From Planctomycetaceae bacterium (lineage in GTDB: Bacteria > Planctomycetota > Planctomycetia > Planctomycetales > Planctomycetaceae), in the NCBI GenBank assembly GCA_947476295.1, contig CANJQC010000002.1:62001-126000 (forward strand): DNA of 64,000 nucleotides, read 5' to 3'. Below are positions 54,220-63,955 of the stretch, piece after piece (within the stretch, counting starts at the first letter, position 1; the number at the start of each line of letters is the position of its first letter). The notes below the pieces were generated by a model. That model saw nothing but the letters and a program-made list of their open reading frames with translations, had not been told where the DNA came from and did no database searches. Made by a program: the position numbers and the translations under genes.

Positions 54220-55434
54220 TTACAGAGCGTTTCGATACAATTCCACAAATGACGCGACATCCGTTGTACGCGGGTTGAAGGCGCCTGTCCACTGTTGAGC
54301 AGCCTCAGCAGCCAGTCGATCCAGCACTGCTTCATCGGCTTCTGCGTCAATCGCCTGAGATACCGAAACCGGCAAGTCGGCCAGTCGCAGGAATTCGGTG
54401 AAACCGTCGGCAAGTTGAAATGGAGCAGATTCAGGATTGGTTTCAGCATCGTCCCATTTCGCCGCAACGACGAGATCGCGGTACAGGTCACCAGCGACGT
54501 CTGCATTCCAGCGGATAACGTGCGGCAGCATGAGACCTACGGCCACACCGTGCGTTGTTCCGTATTGCGCGGTGAGCGGATTGGCAGCCGCATGTGCTGC
54601 CCCCAGCATACTGTTTTCAATGGCGGCACCGGCTAGAAATGCACCCAGTTGCATACGCCCGCGAGCGTCTAGGTTTTCCGGTTCACGCAGGACGACCGGA
54701 AATGCCGACGACAGAAGTTCCCATGCCTGGCGTGCAAACATATTTGAGATCGGGTTCCGTTTCGTCGTGACGTAACTTTCGATTGCGTGCGTCATCGCAT
54801 CCATTCCCGTGGCCGCAGCGACCGCAGGTGGCATCGTGACTGTAAGTTCCGGGTCAAGGATAGCGATCCGGCACGCGGCCTTGGGATCACCGCACGCCAT
54901 TTTCATGTGCGTTTCTGCATCAGCGATGACTGCGAACGACTGTGCCTCACTGCCGGTGCCGGACGTCGTGGGAACAGCGATCATCGGAAGCATCGCAAGC
55001 TGGGCTTTTCCAGCTCCTTTATAGTCATGCATTCGACCACCGTTGGTCAGCAGGAAATTGGCACCCTTTGCACAGTCGATGCTGCTGCCGCCGCCGATCC
55101 CCACGATCAGACCGATGGCTTCCGATTTGGCAAATGCGACGCAGCGATCGACGTCGTCTGTGGTAGGGTTTTCCTGGACTTGATCATAGACCGCAACCTC
55201 AAGTCCTGCTGCGAGAAGACAGGTTTTTGCCTGATCACAATACCCGGCTTTCCGCATCCCGATGTCGGTCACAATGAGTACTCGCCGACCGCCCAATTCC
55301 CGTGCGAATTGTCCAAGCTGACCGAACGTGCCGCATCCGAAGATGACGCGAGTCCGCTGATTGAAATCAAAAGCTGGAGCAAACGCAAGACGATCGGCGG
55401 GTCTCTGATGAGTTGGCTGAACGGAGGAAGTCAT
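54220..55434 (-). CDS. Iron-containing alcohol dehydrogenase
   Basis: A 404-residue group III alcohol dehydrogenase. The NAD-binding part has IVGIGGGSSIDCAKG, the next block is AVPTTSGTGSEA, and the metal ligands are in GMDAMTHAIESY and AAHAAANPLTAQYGTTHG. It acts in the cytosol; substrate unknown. It begins at ATG 55434, and the PQQ-repeat gene follows 17 bases after its stop, so they are likely an operon, possibly a periplasmic-cytosolic alcohol oxidation pair (inference). Confidence 0.92.
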   Translation of the reverse strand: MTSSVQPTHQRPADRLAFAPAFDFNQRTRVIFGCGTFGQLGQFARELGGRRVLIVTDIGMRKAGYCDQAKTCLLAAGLEVAVYDQVQENPTTDDVDRCVAFAKSEAIGLIVGIGGGSSIDCAKGANFLLTNGGRMHDYKGAGKAQLAMLPMIAVPTTSGTGSEAQSFAVIADAETHMKMACGDPKAACRIAILDPELTVTMPPAVAAATGMDAMTHAIESYVTTKRNPISNMFARQAWELLSSAFPVVLREPENLDARGRMQLGAFLAGAAIENSMLGAAHAAANPLTAQYGTTHGVAVGLMLPHVIRWNADVAGDLYRDLVVAAKWDDAETNPESAPFQLADGFTEFLRLADLPVSVSQAIDAEADEAVLDRLAAEAAQQWTGAFNPRTTDVASFVELYRNAL

Positions 55435-55861
55435 GAAAGGCCAAAGTGAAGGGCTGCGTTTATGGTGGGCTCACGAAGGAATTGATTCCAAGGAAAGGAT
55501 AGTCTTCCGCATGCACAACAACAACGAGGAAGCCTGATTTGTCGCGACTTGGCCCAAAGCACAATTCCGTTCAGGCTCCACGCCACCGTCTCGTTGTGCC
55601 ACGCATCTCATCCTTCGGAGTCTTGTGTTCTATCCCGAAATCCGTGCTCCGCTCGACTCAAATGCAACCGATTGGACTGCGAAGTACTGGTTCCGCACCG
55701 GTTCGGAACGAATCTGGCATTCAACGCAGGAAAATCGGCCTTCCTGCCGCGCGAAGAGAAGTGAACCTGGCTACCATACCCGGACGATAACTTGACGGCA
55801 CCATGCGGGCTCCGTCAAAACCGCAGAACCGAAGTGACATTTCTCGTGGAGCGACATACAC
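55435..55861. other. 427-bp divergent spacer
   Basis: No gene is called here. TTGACGG (55792-55798) and CCGTCAA (55812-55818) form a 7-base stem with a 13-base loop shortly before the small gene at 55862. Promoters for the alcohol dehydrogenase and for the trpE transcript should lie here. Confidence 0.45.
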
Positions 55862-56149
55862 ATGGCACGCAAGAGCTGGGTTGATCCGGAAACCAACGAG
55901 CCGCTGATCGACGATTATGCGAAAAAGATGGCCAACTTCATGCAGGCGTTCGCAGATGGCGTGATCACTGAACAGGAAATCAGTGATCAGGAAGCCCGCT
56001 TGGTCGATCTGATGCGCAAAGTGGAAGAACATCTGGACGATGCAGCTCATGCTGAAGTCACACGCCTCATGTGCGAACTGACGGCGTTCAACATTATGCA
56101 GTTCGTCTACGAGATGCAGGTGTCCCGCGCGACCGCGTTTCGAGGCTAG
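55862..56149 (+). CDS. Conserved-looking 95-residue protein, function unknown
   Basis: A small, soluble, acidic and mostly helical protein; helices are suggested at about residues 17-35, 37-60 and 62-90. WVDPETNEPLIDDYAKKM opens it, and FADGVITEQEISDQEARLVDLMRKVEE looks EF-hand-like at first sight but has no calcium loop. The start is ATG after GGAG. It is the first of four plus-strand genes leading to trpE and holB, though 87 bases separate it from the next. Confidence 0.7.
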   Translation: MARKSWVDPETNEPLIDDYAKKMANFMQAFADGVITEQEISDQEARLVDLMRKVEEHLDDAAHAEVTRLMCELTAFNIMQFVYEMQVSRATAFRG

Positions 56150-56236
56150 TGAGTGTTTGAGCAATTTGAGACTTGTTGATTTCAAGTCTATGATCGGCAA
56201 CTGCCTAATGTCCATCCAGAATGAAGTGTGTTGGTC

Positions 56237-56689
56237 ATGCCTCTGAATGATGCGTCCTGCCTTGTTCCCTACGAAGGGCATGGCATCACGTTTGAATATC
56301 CCGGATATTGGGAGATCTCAGAAGAGGTCGATGACACGGATGTGCTGATCACCGTGACTGCTGACAATTCGTGCTTCTGGGCGTTGCGAATTCTGCACGG
56401 ATGTCCTCGACCAGACGAAGTCGTCAATTCCTGTATCGAAGCCTTCGAAGAAGAATACGATCATCCGGAAGTGACTGAAAGCGGTGGTGTGCTGGCGGAA
56501 ATGCCGGCGTTCTGTCGTGAAGTGGAGTTTTCATGCTTTGAGTTATTGAATTCCGTGGCACTCAGCAGTGTCCGTTCGTCCAAAATGACGCTGCTGGCGT
56601 GGTGGCAGGGAACGGATCATGAACTGGAGTCAACACGCCCGATTCTGGACCGTATTACTCAATCTGTCCGCATTCTTGATTTGCTATGA
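56237..56689 (+). CDS. Hypothetical protein translationally coupled to trpE
   Basis: A 150-residue soluble protein of unknown function. It starts with [19 protein letters not shown] and shows alternating strands and a helix, similar to small PsbP/DcrB-like or DUF1795-like domains by eye (the [14 protein letters not shown] stretch), though this is not certain. Its last four bases overlap the trpE start (ATGA). ATG 56237 was preferred; GTG 56228 is three codons upstream. Confidence 0.65.
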   Translation: MPLNDASCLVPYEGHGITFEYPGYWEISEEVDDTDVLITVTADNSCFWALRILHGCPRPDEVVNSCIEAFEEEYDHPEVTESGGVLAEMPAFCREVEFSCFELLNSVALSSVRSSKMTLLAWWQGTDHELESTRPILDRITQSVRILDLL

Positions 56690-58194
56690 AGTTACCGACG
56701 ACACATCCAACATCTGCCGAGTTTCAAACGCTGGCACAGCAGGCGCGGTTTGTTCCGGTCTACCGCCAGTTAACCGCTGACACGCTAACGCCCGTCACGG
56801 CGTACCAGCGAATCGCATCCGGCCCATGGGCGTTCTTGTTTGAGAGCGTCGTCGGCGGCGAAAAGATCGGACGCTTCAGTTTCGTCGGCAGTCATCCGTT
56901 CCTGACACTCACTGCCACTGGCCACAACGTTGTCATCGAACACATTGGTCAGGAACGTCGTCAATTTGAAAGTGCTGATCCGCTGAAAGAGCTTGACACC
57001 CTTGTCGCTCAGTACCAGTCAGTAACGATTCCCGGCCTGCCACGATTTTGCGGCGGAGCTGTCGGATACGCTGGATACGACGTGATTCGCTATACCGAAA
57101 ACCTGCCGCATGTTCCAGCTGACGACCGACATTTGCCTGATCTGTGCTTCGCGCTTTACGACGCGATGGTCATTTTTGATCATATCCGCAAAGTCGTTCT
57201 GGTCGCGGCACTGGCAGATACTTTGCACGGCGACCTCGAAGAATCCCGTGCTCGTGCGGAAGAGCGACTGGAGGTACTTTGTCGGCAACTGGCATTCAGT
57301 GGCGGTGACGTCGAACTGACAGATATCGATCTGACCGTCGAACCAACTCGCGAAATTCATTCGAATTTTACGCAGCCGGAATTCCACGCCGCAGTTGAAA
57401 AATGTCGTGAATTCATTAAGGCGGGTGATATCTTTCAGGTCGTCATCAGCCAGCGGCTGGAATATCCGAGTCCTGCCCAGCCACTGGATGTTTACCGTTC
57501 GCTGCGAATGGTAAATCCCAGCCCGTTTATGTTTCTGCTGAAGACGCCGGGGGTCGATCTCGTCGGGAGCTCACCGGAAATCATGGTCCGTGTAGAAGAC
57601 GGTGAAGCGACGATTCGGCCTCTTGCGGGCACGCGGCCTCGCGGGAAAACTCCCCAGGAAGACCGCGAGCTTGCCGAAGAATTGCTCAACGATCCCAAGG
57701 AACGGGCTGAGCATGTGATGCTCATTGACTTGGCTCGTAACGACGTTGGTCGGGTCGCACAGTACGGTACAGTCTCGCTGACCGACGTGATGGTTGTCGA
57801 AAGTTACAGCCATGTGATGCACATCACTTCGAACGTTTCCGGACAACTTCGCGAAGGGTTATCGGCCGTCGAAGCGCTGCGAGCGGGTTTGCCGGCCGGC
57901 ACCGTTTCAGGTGCGCCGAAAGTGCGCGCGATGGAAATTATTGACTCCGTCGAACCTCTTAAGCGTGGTCCCTACGGTGGCGCGGTCGGTTATATCGACT
58001 TCACCGGAAATATGGACACCTGCATCGCGCTGCGAACCCTGGTGATCAAAGACGGTACCATCTACATTCAGGCAGGAGCCGGAATTGTGGCGGACAGTGT
58101 TCCGGAAATGGAATACCGTGAAACACTCAGTAAGGCACGAGCGATGCTGAAGGCGATTCACATCGCTGAAACGCAATTGCTGGAGATCCCTTGA
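56686..58194 (+). CDS. trpE: Anthranilate synthase component I
   Basis: A 502-residue chorismate-utilising enzyme making anthranilate, first step of tryptophan synthesis. The chorismate-binding half has [80 protein letters not shown] and [18 protein letters not shown]. The N-terminal half contains the feedback site region ([19 protein letters not shown]). TrpG is not adjacent. The start overlaps the previous gene by four bases and holB follows immediately. Confidence 0.96.
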   Translation: MKLPTTHPTSAEFQTLAQQARFVPVYRQLTADTLTPVTAYQRIASGPWAFLFESVVGGEKIGRFSFVGSHPFLTLTATGHNVVIEHIGQERRQFESADPLKELDTLVAQYQSVTIPGLPRFCGGAVGYAGYDVIRYTENLPHVPADDRHLPDLCFALYDAMVIFDHIRKVVLVAALADTLHGDLEESRARAEERLEVLCRQLAFSGGDVELTDIDLTVEPTREIHSNFTQPEFHAAVEKCREFIKAGDIFQVVISQRLEYPSPAQPLDVYRSLRMVNPSPFMFLLKTPGVDLVGSSPEIMVRVEDGEATIRPLAGTRPRGKTPQEDRELAEELLNDPKERAEHVMLIDLARNDVGRVAQYGTVSLTDVMVVESYSHVMHITSNVSGQLREGLSAVEALRAGLPAGTVSGAPKVRAMEIIDSVEPLKRGPYGGAVGYIDFTGNMDTCIALRTLVIKDGTIYIQAGAGIVADSVPEMEYRETLSKARAMLKAIHIAETQLLEIP

Positions 58195-58196
58195 CC

Positions 58197-59255
58197 GTGA
58201 CATCCGCTTGGCAATCACTCAGGGGCCATCAGGAACAGCGAGCCCTGTTTGCGCGTTCTGTTGAACGTGGCAGGCTGTCCCATGCGTATGTGCTGACTGG
58301 CCCTGATGGTATTGGAAAACGCAGGTTCGCCCGCTTACTGGCGCAGTCGATGTTCTGTCGCGAACATGCGGCAGATGAAATCGAAGCCTGCGGCGAATGT
58401 CGTGCGTGTCGAGGCTTCGTCGCCGGAAACTGGCCTGATTTTATAGAGATTGGCCTGCCAACAGGCAAGACGGAAATCCCAATTTCGCTGATTCTTGGCG
58501 AACCACCCAAACGCGGTCGCGAAGGCCTTTGCTTTGAACTGTCGATGTCACCACAGGCGTCAGAACGCCGCGTCGCTCTGATCAATGATGCTCACCGCAT
58601 GAATCAGGAAGGAGCCAACGCGCTGCTGAAGACGCTCGAAGAACCGCCGGCAAAGGCGCTCATTCTGCTGGTCTGCGACAACCCGGACTCGCTGTTGCCC
58701 ACCATTCGATCACGCTGTCAGGTCATTCGCTTTTTCCCGCTGACCGAAGCAGATGTCAGCGATATTTTGCTTTCCGAGCAGATGGTCGAAACATCGGAAG
58801 AGGCCGCGCAGGTCGCCGCTATGTCGGAAGGCAGTATTACTCTCGCCCAACAATTGCTGAATCCCGATCTGCGGGCGTTGCGGGAAATGGTGAGCGGACA
58901 GATGGAACAACTGGAGCAAATGAAGCCGCTTGACATTGCGAAGCATGTGTCCGATGAGCTGGACCGAATCTCTGCGGGAACAGAGGAGACACGCCGCAAT
59001 GCCAAATGGCTGCTGCGTTTCATTGCAGGATTCCTCAACAATCGATTGAAGCGCCTGACGTCCGGAGATTTTTCTGATCCGCTGTTGCAGAGATTCGGTG
59101 TTCGCTCGGGGGTCGATTTGCTCGCCCCGCTGCTCGATCGCGTCATTGTCGCCGCACATCAGATCGAAGGAAACTCCCCCGTGCGACTCGTTCTTGAAGC
59201 CATGTTCGACGACATCGCTCGCCAGCTCCGCCTTGGCCCGCTTTCCGCACGGTAA
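58197..59255 (+). CDS. holB: DNA polymerase III delta' subunit
   Basis: A 352-residue clamp-loader subunit of the AAA+ fold. The P-loop region is LTGPDGIGKRRFARLLAQ; zinc-binding cysteines are in ACGECRACRGF; the sensor regions are INDAHRMNQEGANALLKTLEEPP and TIRSRCQ. The delta' subunit lets the clamp loader open the sliding clamp. GTG 58197 has GGAG about ten bases upstream; TTG 58191 is two codons earlier. It follows the trpE stop almost directly. Confidence 0.93.
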   Translation: MTSAWQSLRGHQEQRALFARSVERGRLSHAYVLTGPDGIGKRRFARLLAQSMFCREHAADEIEACGECRACRGFVAGNWPDFIEIGLPTGKTEIPISLILGEPPKRGREGLCFELSMSPQASERRVALINDAHRMNQEGANALLKTLEEPPAKALILLVCDNPDSLLPTIRSRCQVIRFFPLTEADVSDILLSEQMVETSEEAAQVAAMSEGSITLAQQLLNPDLRALREMVSGQMEQLEQMKPLDIAKHVSDELDRISAGTEETRRNAKWLLRFIAGFLNNRLKRLTSGDFSDPLLQRFGVRSGVDLLAPLLDRVIVAAHQIEGNSPVRLVLEAMFDDIARQLRLGPLSAR

Positions 59256-59314
59256 GGCAAGCCTTGGTCGCGCTCCGTGATTGAAATTTGAAGTACCGGA
59301 CGCCGGCCGTTGCG

Positions 59315-61483
59315 CTATGATCCCAGTAAGTATGCCCGCAGCTCCCGCATCAGGATTCCACAGCGAAGAGCGAACGTATCTGCATCCGGTGCGCGGCCGT
59401 ACGGGACGGCGACGATGGATACCAAACGCACCGTTTTTGATTTTACGTTAGGTCCTTCCGCCGAACGAGTTGTTTCGAACTGGACTTCGATCTCCAATGG
59501 CTGTCGTTCCGAATTGCTGCCCCAGCGGCGTGTGAAGCCCAGCTTTCCAATCCGGATCTTCATCTGAGCATGGTCTTGGCTCAGAATCTCTGCGTTGAAT
59601 TCACGCATAAATGCGTGCAGCTTCATGGCCGTCAGTTCCAGCGAGGTTGACACCTCAATGCGTTCGCGGAATTCAAGCTGACCGTTTGTCGCAATAAATT
59701 GTGGCTGATTCTCCTCTTCAGCAGCTTTCTTCTGAGCCTCTTCATCCACGACTTCTGTTTCCCAGCACGTCCGATTGCGCCCTGTCTCCTTGGCGTGATA
59801 CAGACAAGCATCGGCACGTTCCAACAGCGTATGCACGGTATCACCAAAACGCGATGTCGCAACGCCGAATGACGATGTCACGTTGAGGGCAGTGATGCCG
59901 CCAATCGAACTCTTCATGATCGCATGACGCAGCCGCTCGGCGCGGCGGATGGCGGAATCCAAATCAGTATCGGGGCAAAGAATCACGAATTCTTCGCCGC
60001 CGTATCGACCGATCACTTCGGAGGAATACGTTTCGTTTTGCAGCGTTCGGGTCAGATCGACCAGCACTTGATCACCGATCTGGTGACCGTAAGTGTCGTT
60101 GATTCGCTTAAATTTATCGACATCCAGAAAGATGGTGCTCAAATGACGAGTCCCTTCCTGAGCATGAAATTCCTCAATCATGTGACGCAGCTGTGTCTCC
60201 AACTGTCCGCGATTGGCAACGCCGGTCAGCGCGTCACGCGTCGCATCCAGCTTCAGTTCGACGTATTCACGACTTTGTCGGCGCACGCCGCTCTTGCTTC
60301 GGAGCAACTGTACAGCACCGAACACATGGCCGCCTGCCCCGACGATCGGCATTGAGTACACATCGACCTTTAAATGTCGCGATTCACTCACACGACACAG
60401 CCGCGTTGCAAACTGGGCTCGACCAGTCTGGAGCACCTGACCCAACATGGTTGTTTCGCGATCCTCCGGTGCTGGCTGGTCGTCAGTCAGCGACTGCAAT
60501 TGCACATCGGCGGGTTGCCATGTGCGCCCCAGGATGTTCTGCAGAGGCAGGCCGGTAATGCCCGGCATCCCATCGCTCCAGATGCAGTAGTTTTCATTGG
60601 AATCGACGATATAGTAGCCATCATACAACTGTTGAAACTGGTACAGGACATTGATGAACTGTGCGATCACAACCATTTCGGTGCGTTGCTGGTTGCTGAC
60701 TTCCGTGGCATCCGATTGCTGCAGAATCGGGTCACCGTAACGGAACAGCGAATCCCCTTCCGTCTCGAACCAGCGATTCAGCGTGGAAATGATGTTGCCG
60801 TCGTAACGAGTGCCGGACTGCTCCTCAAGGATATTCAGAATCTCCTTGTGCGTCATCCCGCGACGATAAGGCTTGGGTGAACTGAGTGAATCGTAGGCAT
60901 CGGACACAGCCAAGATGCGTGATCCCAGCGAAAGTCCTGTCTGGGGGCCGTTGTCACCGTCCATGATTCCTGCACTGTCGAAGTTTTCGTGAATCATGGT
61001 CAGCATTGAGACGACCGAAGGATCCGCGTGCATGACCTGCAGAAGATTGACGCCGGCATGGTGATGCATCAGCACGAAGTCGTGTTCTTCACTGCTGAGT
61101 TTGCCAGGCTTCTTCAGGATGTGTTCGTGGACGCCCAACTTGCCAACGTCGTGCAGTAACGCTGCGACTTCCAATGATCGACGCTGGTCGTCATCCCAGC
61201 CCAGCATCTTTGAAACACCACTGGAGATTGCCGCAATCCGCTGAGCATGCAGGAGCGAAGCCGGATCCTGCAACTTCATACAGCGCAGCAGCAGTCTCAT
61301 AAGATCATGTGGAATAATCTGGCGATCTGTCCCCGAAGCCCGCTGCCGTCGGGCGTCTTCTGCCAACGCCAGCAGTCGAATCAATACACCACTGGTGTCT
61401 GTCGGTATGGCTGGGGTCAGACTGTCGGCAGACAGGCTTGAACTGCGCTGGATGGAAGAGAGAGTGGCCAAAGTGAGCTGCAT
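59315..61483 (-). CDS. HD-domain, PAS and GGDEF cyclic-di-GMP signalling protein
   Basis: A 722-residue cytosolic protein. Residues about 75-260 are an HD-GYP-like domain: LLHDVGKLGVHEHI (about 108) and MHHHAG are kept, but the GYP stretch is replaced by HENFDSAGIMDG, so phosphodiesterase activity is doubtful. About 275-400 is PAS-like (GYYIVDSNENYCIWSDG). The GGDEF domain (about 420-585) has FLDVDKFKRINDTYGHQIGD and RYGGEEFVIL, so it should make c-di-GMP; the inhibitory R-x-x-D site is absent. The last 100 residues are unknown. No neighbouring gene hints at its output. Confidence 0.88.
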   Translation of the reverse strand: MQLTLATLSSIQRSSSLSADSLTPAIPTDTSGVLIRLLALAEDARRQRASGTDRQIIPHDLMRLLLRCMKLQDPASLLHAQRIAAISSGVSKMLGWDDDQRRSLEVAALLHDVGKLGVHEHILKKPGKLSSEEHDFVLMHHHAGVNLLQVMHADPSVVSMLTMIHENFDSAGIMDGDNGPQTGLSLGSRILAVSDAYDSLSSPKPYRRGMTHKEILNILEEQSGTRYDGNIISTLNRWFETEGDSLFRYGDPILQQSDATEVSNQQRTEMVVIAQFINVLYQFQQLYDGYYIVDSNENYCIWSDGMPGITGLPLQNILGRTWQPADVQLQSLTDDQPAPEDRETTMLGQVLQTGRAQFATRLCRVSESRHLKVDVYSMPIVGAGGHVFGAVQLLRSKSGVRRQSREYVELKLDATRDALTGVANRGQLETQLRHMIEEFHAQEGTRHLSTIFLDVDKFKRINDTYGHQIGDQVLVDLTRTLQNETYSSEVIGRYGGEEFVILCPDTDLDSAIRRAERLRHAIMKSSIGGITALNVTSSFGVATSRFGDTVHTLLERADACLYHAKETGRNRTCWETEVVDEEAQKKAAEEENQPQFIATNGQLEFRERIEVSTSLELTAMKLHAFMREFNAEILSQDHAQMKIRIGKLGFTRRWGSNSERQPLEIEVQFETTRSAEGPNVKSKTVRLVSIVAVPYGRAPDADTFALRCGILMRELRAYLLGS

Positions 61484-61804
61484 TCATTTTCGCTTCGGGA
61501 TTGCCCTGGCCAGCAGATCTTTGTCCGCACTCAGGACGACTAATCCGAGAAGCAACGTGGGGTCAATTTGCGACACCTCTAAGCATCGCTGCAGCAACTG
61601 TATGTCACTTTAGGGGAACGTGACGGCAGGTTCCGAAATTTCAACCAGATGCATTCGTGGCGACAATTGTTGAGATCGTCACCAACCGCACATCCGAACG
61701 TGTTTTCAACGCGGAATGACCCCAACAATTCCCAGAATGCATACAGGCCACCCTAGGCGCAATCATCGCGACAGCTCAGCAATGCTGATTGTTGCAGATA
61801 TCAA
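61484..61804. other. Spacer between GGDEF gene and dapA
   Basis: Both neighbours are on the minus strand and this 321-base gap lies upstream of the GGDEF gene and downstream of dapA's stop. No gene, terminator or riboswitch could be recognised. Confidence 0.4.
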
Positions 61805-62698
61805 TCACAACAAACCGTAACGCTGCAATGTTGTCTTCAGCGCGGCCAACTGGGAATCCGTAAGCGCCGTCAGCGGAAGTCGGACGTCACCACAGTCCAT
61901 GCCGATCATTCTCATCGCAGCTTTGACGGGAATCGGGTTCGTCGAAAGGCCCAGCATATCGCGGCACAATGGAAAGAGCTTGTGATGCAACTTCTGAGCC
62001 TTCGTGACGTCACCGGATTTGAATGCCGTGACCATCGCCTTGACATCTTTAGGAACAATGTTGCCAGCCACTGAAACAACACCACTGGCACCCAGTGCCA
62101 TTAATGGCAGTGTCAGGCTGTCGTCACCGGAGAGCAGTGTCAGGTCGGAAGCGGACAAGATCTGTGAAGCCTGGTCCATCAAGCCGGTGGATTCCTTAAT
62201 CGCCACAACACTCGGGCAGGTGTCGGCGACGCGGCAGATCGTTTCCGGTTCCATGTTCTTCGCAGTCCGACCAGGAATGTTGTACAGCACAATCGGCAAA
62301 TCAACATGCTCGGCGACCGCGCGATAATGCTGAAAGAAACCTTCCTGAGTCGGCTTGTTGTAATAGGGCGTCACCATCAGCGCCCCATTCGCTCCGGCAC
62401 GTTTGGCGGATGCAGTGAGGCGAATCGCCTCCGCAGTGCAGTTCGATCCGGTTCCCGCCATGACTTTGATTCGACCTGCGGCGTGTTCGCAGGTGATTGC
62501 GATAACTCGTTCGTGTTCGTCGTGAGTCAACGTCGGACTCTCACCAGTCGTTCCGACCGGAACCAAAGTATCGGTCCCGGCCTCAATCTGAAAATCGATC
62601 AGCGTTTTAAGCATGCTCTCATTCAGCGAACCATTGCTGTGCATTGGAGTGACCAGCGCAACCGACAAACCCGCAAACATTTCTCCACGTCGTGCCAT
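61805..62698 (-). CDS. dapA: 4-Hydroxy-tetrahydrodipicolinate synthase
   Basis: A 297-residue lysine-pathway aldolase condensing pyruvate with aspartate semialdehyde. The TTGESPTL motif binds pyruvate, [11 protein letters not shown] contains the catalytic tyrosine, the Schiff-base lysine is in VAIKESTG (about residue 168), and the signature LYNIPGRT is present. ATG 62698 was chosen as the start; upstream in-frame sequence lacks family resemblance. Its substrate comes from asd at 43.2 kb. Confidence 0.96.
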   Translation of the reverse strand: MARRGEMFAGLSVALVTPMHSNGSLNESMLKTLIDFQIEAGTDTLVPVGTTGESPTLTHDEHERVIAITCEHAAGRIKVMAGTGSNCTAEAIRLTASAKRAGANGALMVTPYYNKPTQEGFFQHYRAVAEHVDLPIVLYNIPGRTAKNMEPETICRVADTCPSVVAIKESTGLMDQASQILSASDLTLLSGDDSLTLPLMALGASGVVSVAGNIVPKDVKAMVTAFKSGDVTKAQKLHHKLFPLCRDMLGLSTNPIPVKAAMRMIGMDCGDVRLPLTALTDSQLAALKTTLQRYGLL

Positions 62699-62712
62699 GA
62701 CTTTTTCTTTAT

Positions 62713-63000
62713 TCAACAAACAGAAATGGAAACACTCTCGACCAACCGCTGTCGTGGAGTATACCGAAATCGCAACGCAGATGCATCTTGTCGCTCCCCT
62801 AAGACCGTCGTAGTAAACGGGATATCCCGGTTGTAGCCGTCTTTTTCGTACCACTCCCGCAATCGGTTCTCAATGCGGTCATCGGGTTCATTCACTTGGA
62901 ACAACTCATGTGCGATTTTCCACACTTGCATCCGATCGGACGCGAGAACAGGCTCTCGCCCATCATCCGGGCTCTGGCTATGTGGACTATCCGTTTCCAT
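62713..63000 (-). CDS. Possible small hypothetical protein
   Basis: A 95-residue frame just upstream of dapA on the same strand. The middle part ([20 protein letters not shown] to [10 protein letters not shown]) has amphipathic, protein-like composition, while both ends look random. There is no strong ribosome-binding site and no family match. It may be a real leader gene of dapA or a chance frame. Confidence 0.3.
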   Translation of the reverse strand: METDSPHSQSPDDGREPVLASDRMQVWKIAHELFQVNEPDDRIENRLREWYEKDGYNRDIPFTTTVLGERQDASALRFRYTPRQRLVESVSISVC

Positions 63001-63115
63001 CTCGCTGATTCCCGAATGCAGATCCCTCCCGAATGAAACAATGAAGGGCAGACTGATTCGGGTCAGCTTTTCGGGCGGGTAGCAATTCCCATGCCTCGCC
63101 CTTGCTTTCACAAAA

Positions 63116-63454
63116 TTACTGATCCACTACAACGACTCGAACAACTTTGCCAAGCGCAGCGGCGTACTTTTGCAGAGTCTCAAAGTCTGGTGTGTTCTTG
63201 TGGTTCTCCAGTCGCGAAATGTTGCCTCTCGGAATCCCGGCGGTTTCTTCAAGTGTTCGCAGCGAAACACCTTGAGACACTCGAACGGCCTTCAACAAGT
63301 CCACGGCGGAATCAATATCGGCCTGGCCTCGCAATTGGTCAACGATCGGATTCCAAAACGCCCGTTCCTGTTCAATGTTGGTCTCAGCCAAGGCAGCTTG
63401 AAATCGTTTTCGTTCGGCGGGCGTTGGTGTTCGCTTGATTGTTGCTTGTTTCAT
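63116..63454 (-). CDS. XRE-family DNA-binding protein, antitoxin-like
   Basis: A 112-residue protein with a C-terminal helix-turn-helix (about residues 50-110): LLKAVRVSQGVSLRTLEETA, GIPRGNISRLENHKN, FETLQKYAAALGK. It starts inside the end of the preceding gene (four-base ATGA overlap). With a BrnT-like gene first and the HTH gene second, the pair has the layout of a toxin-antitoxin operon, in which this product would bind the toxin and the operon's own promoter. Confidence 0.85.
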   Translation of the reverse strand: MKQATIKRTPTPAERKRFQAALAETNIEQERAFWNPIVDQLRGQADIDSAVDLLKAVRVSQGVSLRTLEETAGIPRGNISRLENHKNTPDFETLQKYAAALGKVVRVVVVDQ

Positions 63455-63699
63455 TGCAGTTCTTCCCTTCGAATAGCTGTCACCGGATAGACGGTGTCGT
63501 CATCAATCCATTCAAACACATCATACGTTTCTTCACCTGCCACGTTGTAGCCCAGCCACATCGGGCGATTCGACGAACGGCTGATCAGTTTCGCAATCGG
63601 GGCAGTAAGTACCGATTCCACATCGGCGAAACTCAGAAAGTGTTCGGCGATGTGTTCAGCATTTCCGCCGTCGGTCTCTTCCCAAACAATGGTCAACAT
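63451..63699 (-). CDS. BrnT-like toxin-family protein
   Basis: An 82-residue protein. WEETDGGNAEHIAEHFLSFADVESVL followed later by EETYDVFEWIDDDTVYPVTA matches the pattern of BrnT/DUF4258-type proteins (W..GN..HIA.H....EVE.V...., then F.W.DD..VYPVTA). BrnT toxins cleave RNA. The N-terminal half is slightly unusual. It overlaps the XRE gene by four bases. Calling it a toxin is inference from pattern and pairing. Confidence 0.65.
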   Translation of the reverse strand: MLTIVWEETDGGNAEHIAEHFLSFADVESVLTAPIAKLISRSSNRPMWLGYNVAGEETYDVFEWIDDDTVYPVTAIRREELQ

Positions 63700-63955
63700 G
63701 GCGGTTCCTTCAGGTTGCTTTCATGATAACTGACGCTACGCCTGTCGTACCGTTTTGGTATTTCATTTCGACCAAATCGTCCGCAGCTCATTCACGGAAG
63801 AAATGGTCAACCGGCAGCGACTTGTCGGTACTGACTGCATTTTGGGGAGATTTTGCGGCTGGTAACGAGCGTAAAGGCCTGAAATGGAAGGTCGGGCGTT
63901 GCATTTGGGGTGAAATCGGGCAAAATGGCAGACGAAACTCGGGGAGAGCGGGCTC

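Noticed and set aside
63723-63955. Plus-strand frame near the right edge
   Set aside because: Its start lies in a poor context, and the better start with GGGGAG is at 63956 in another frame.
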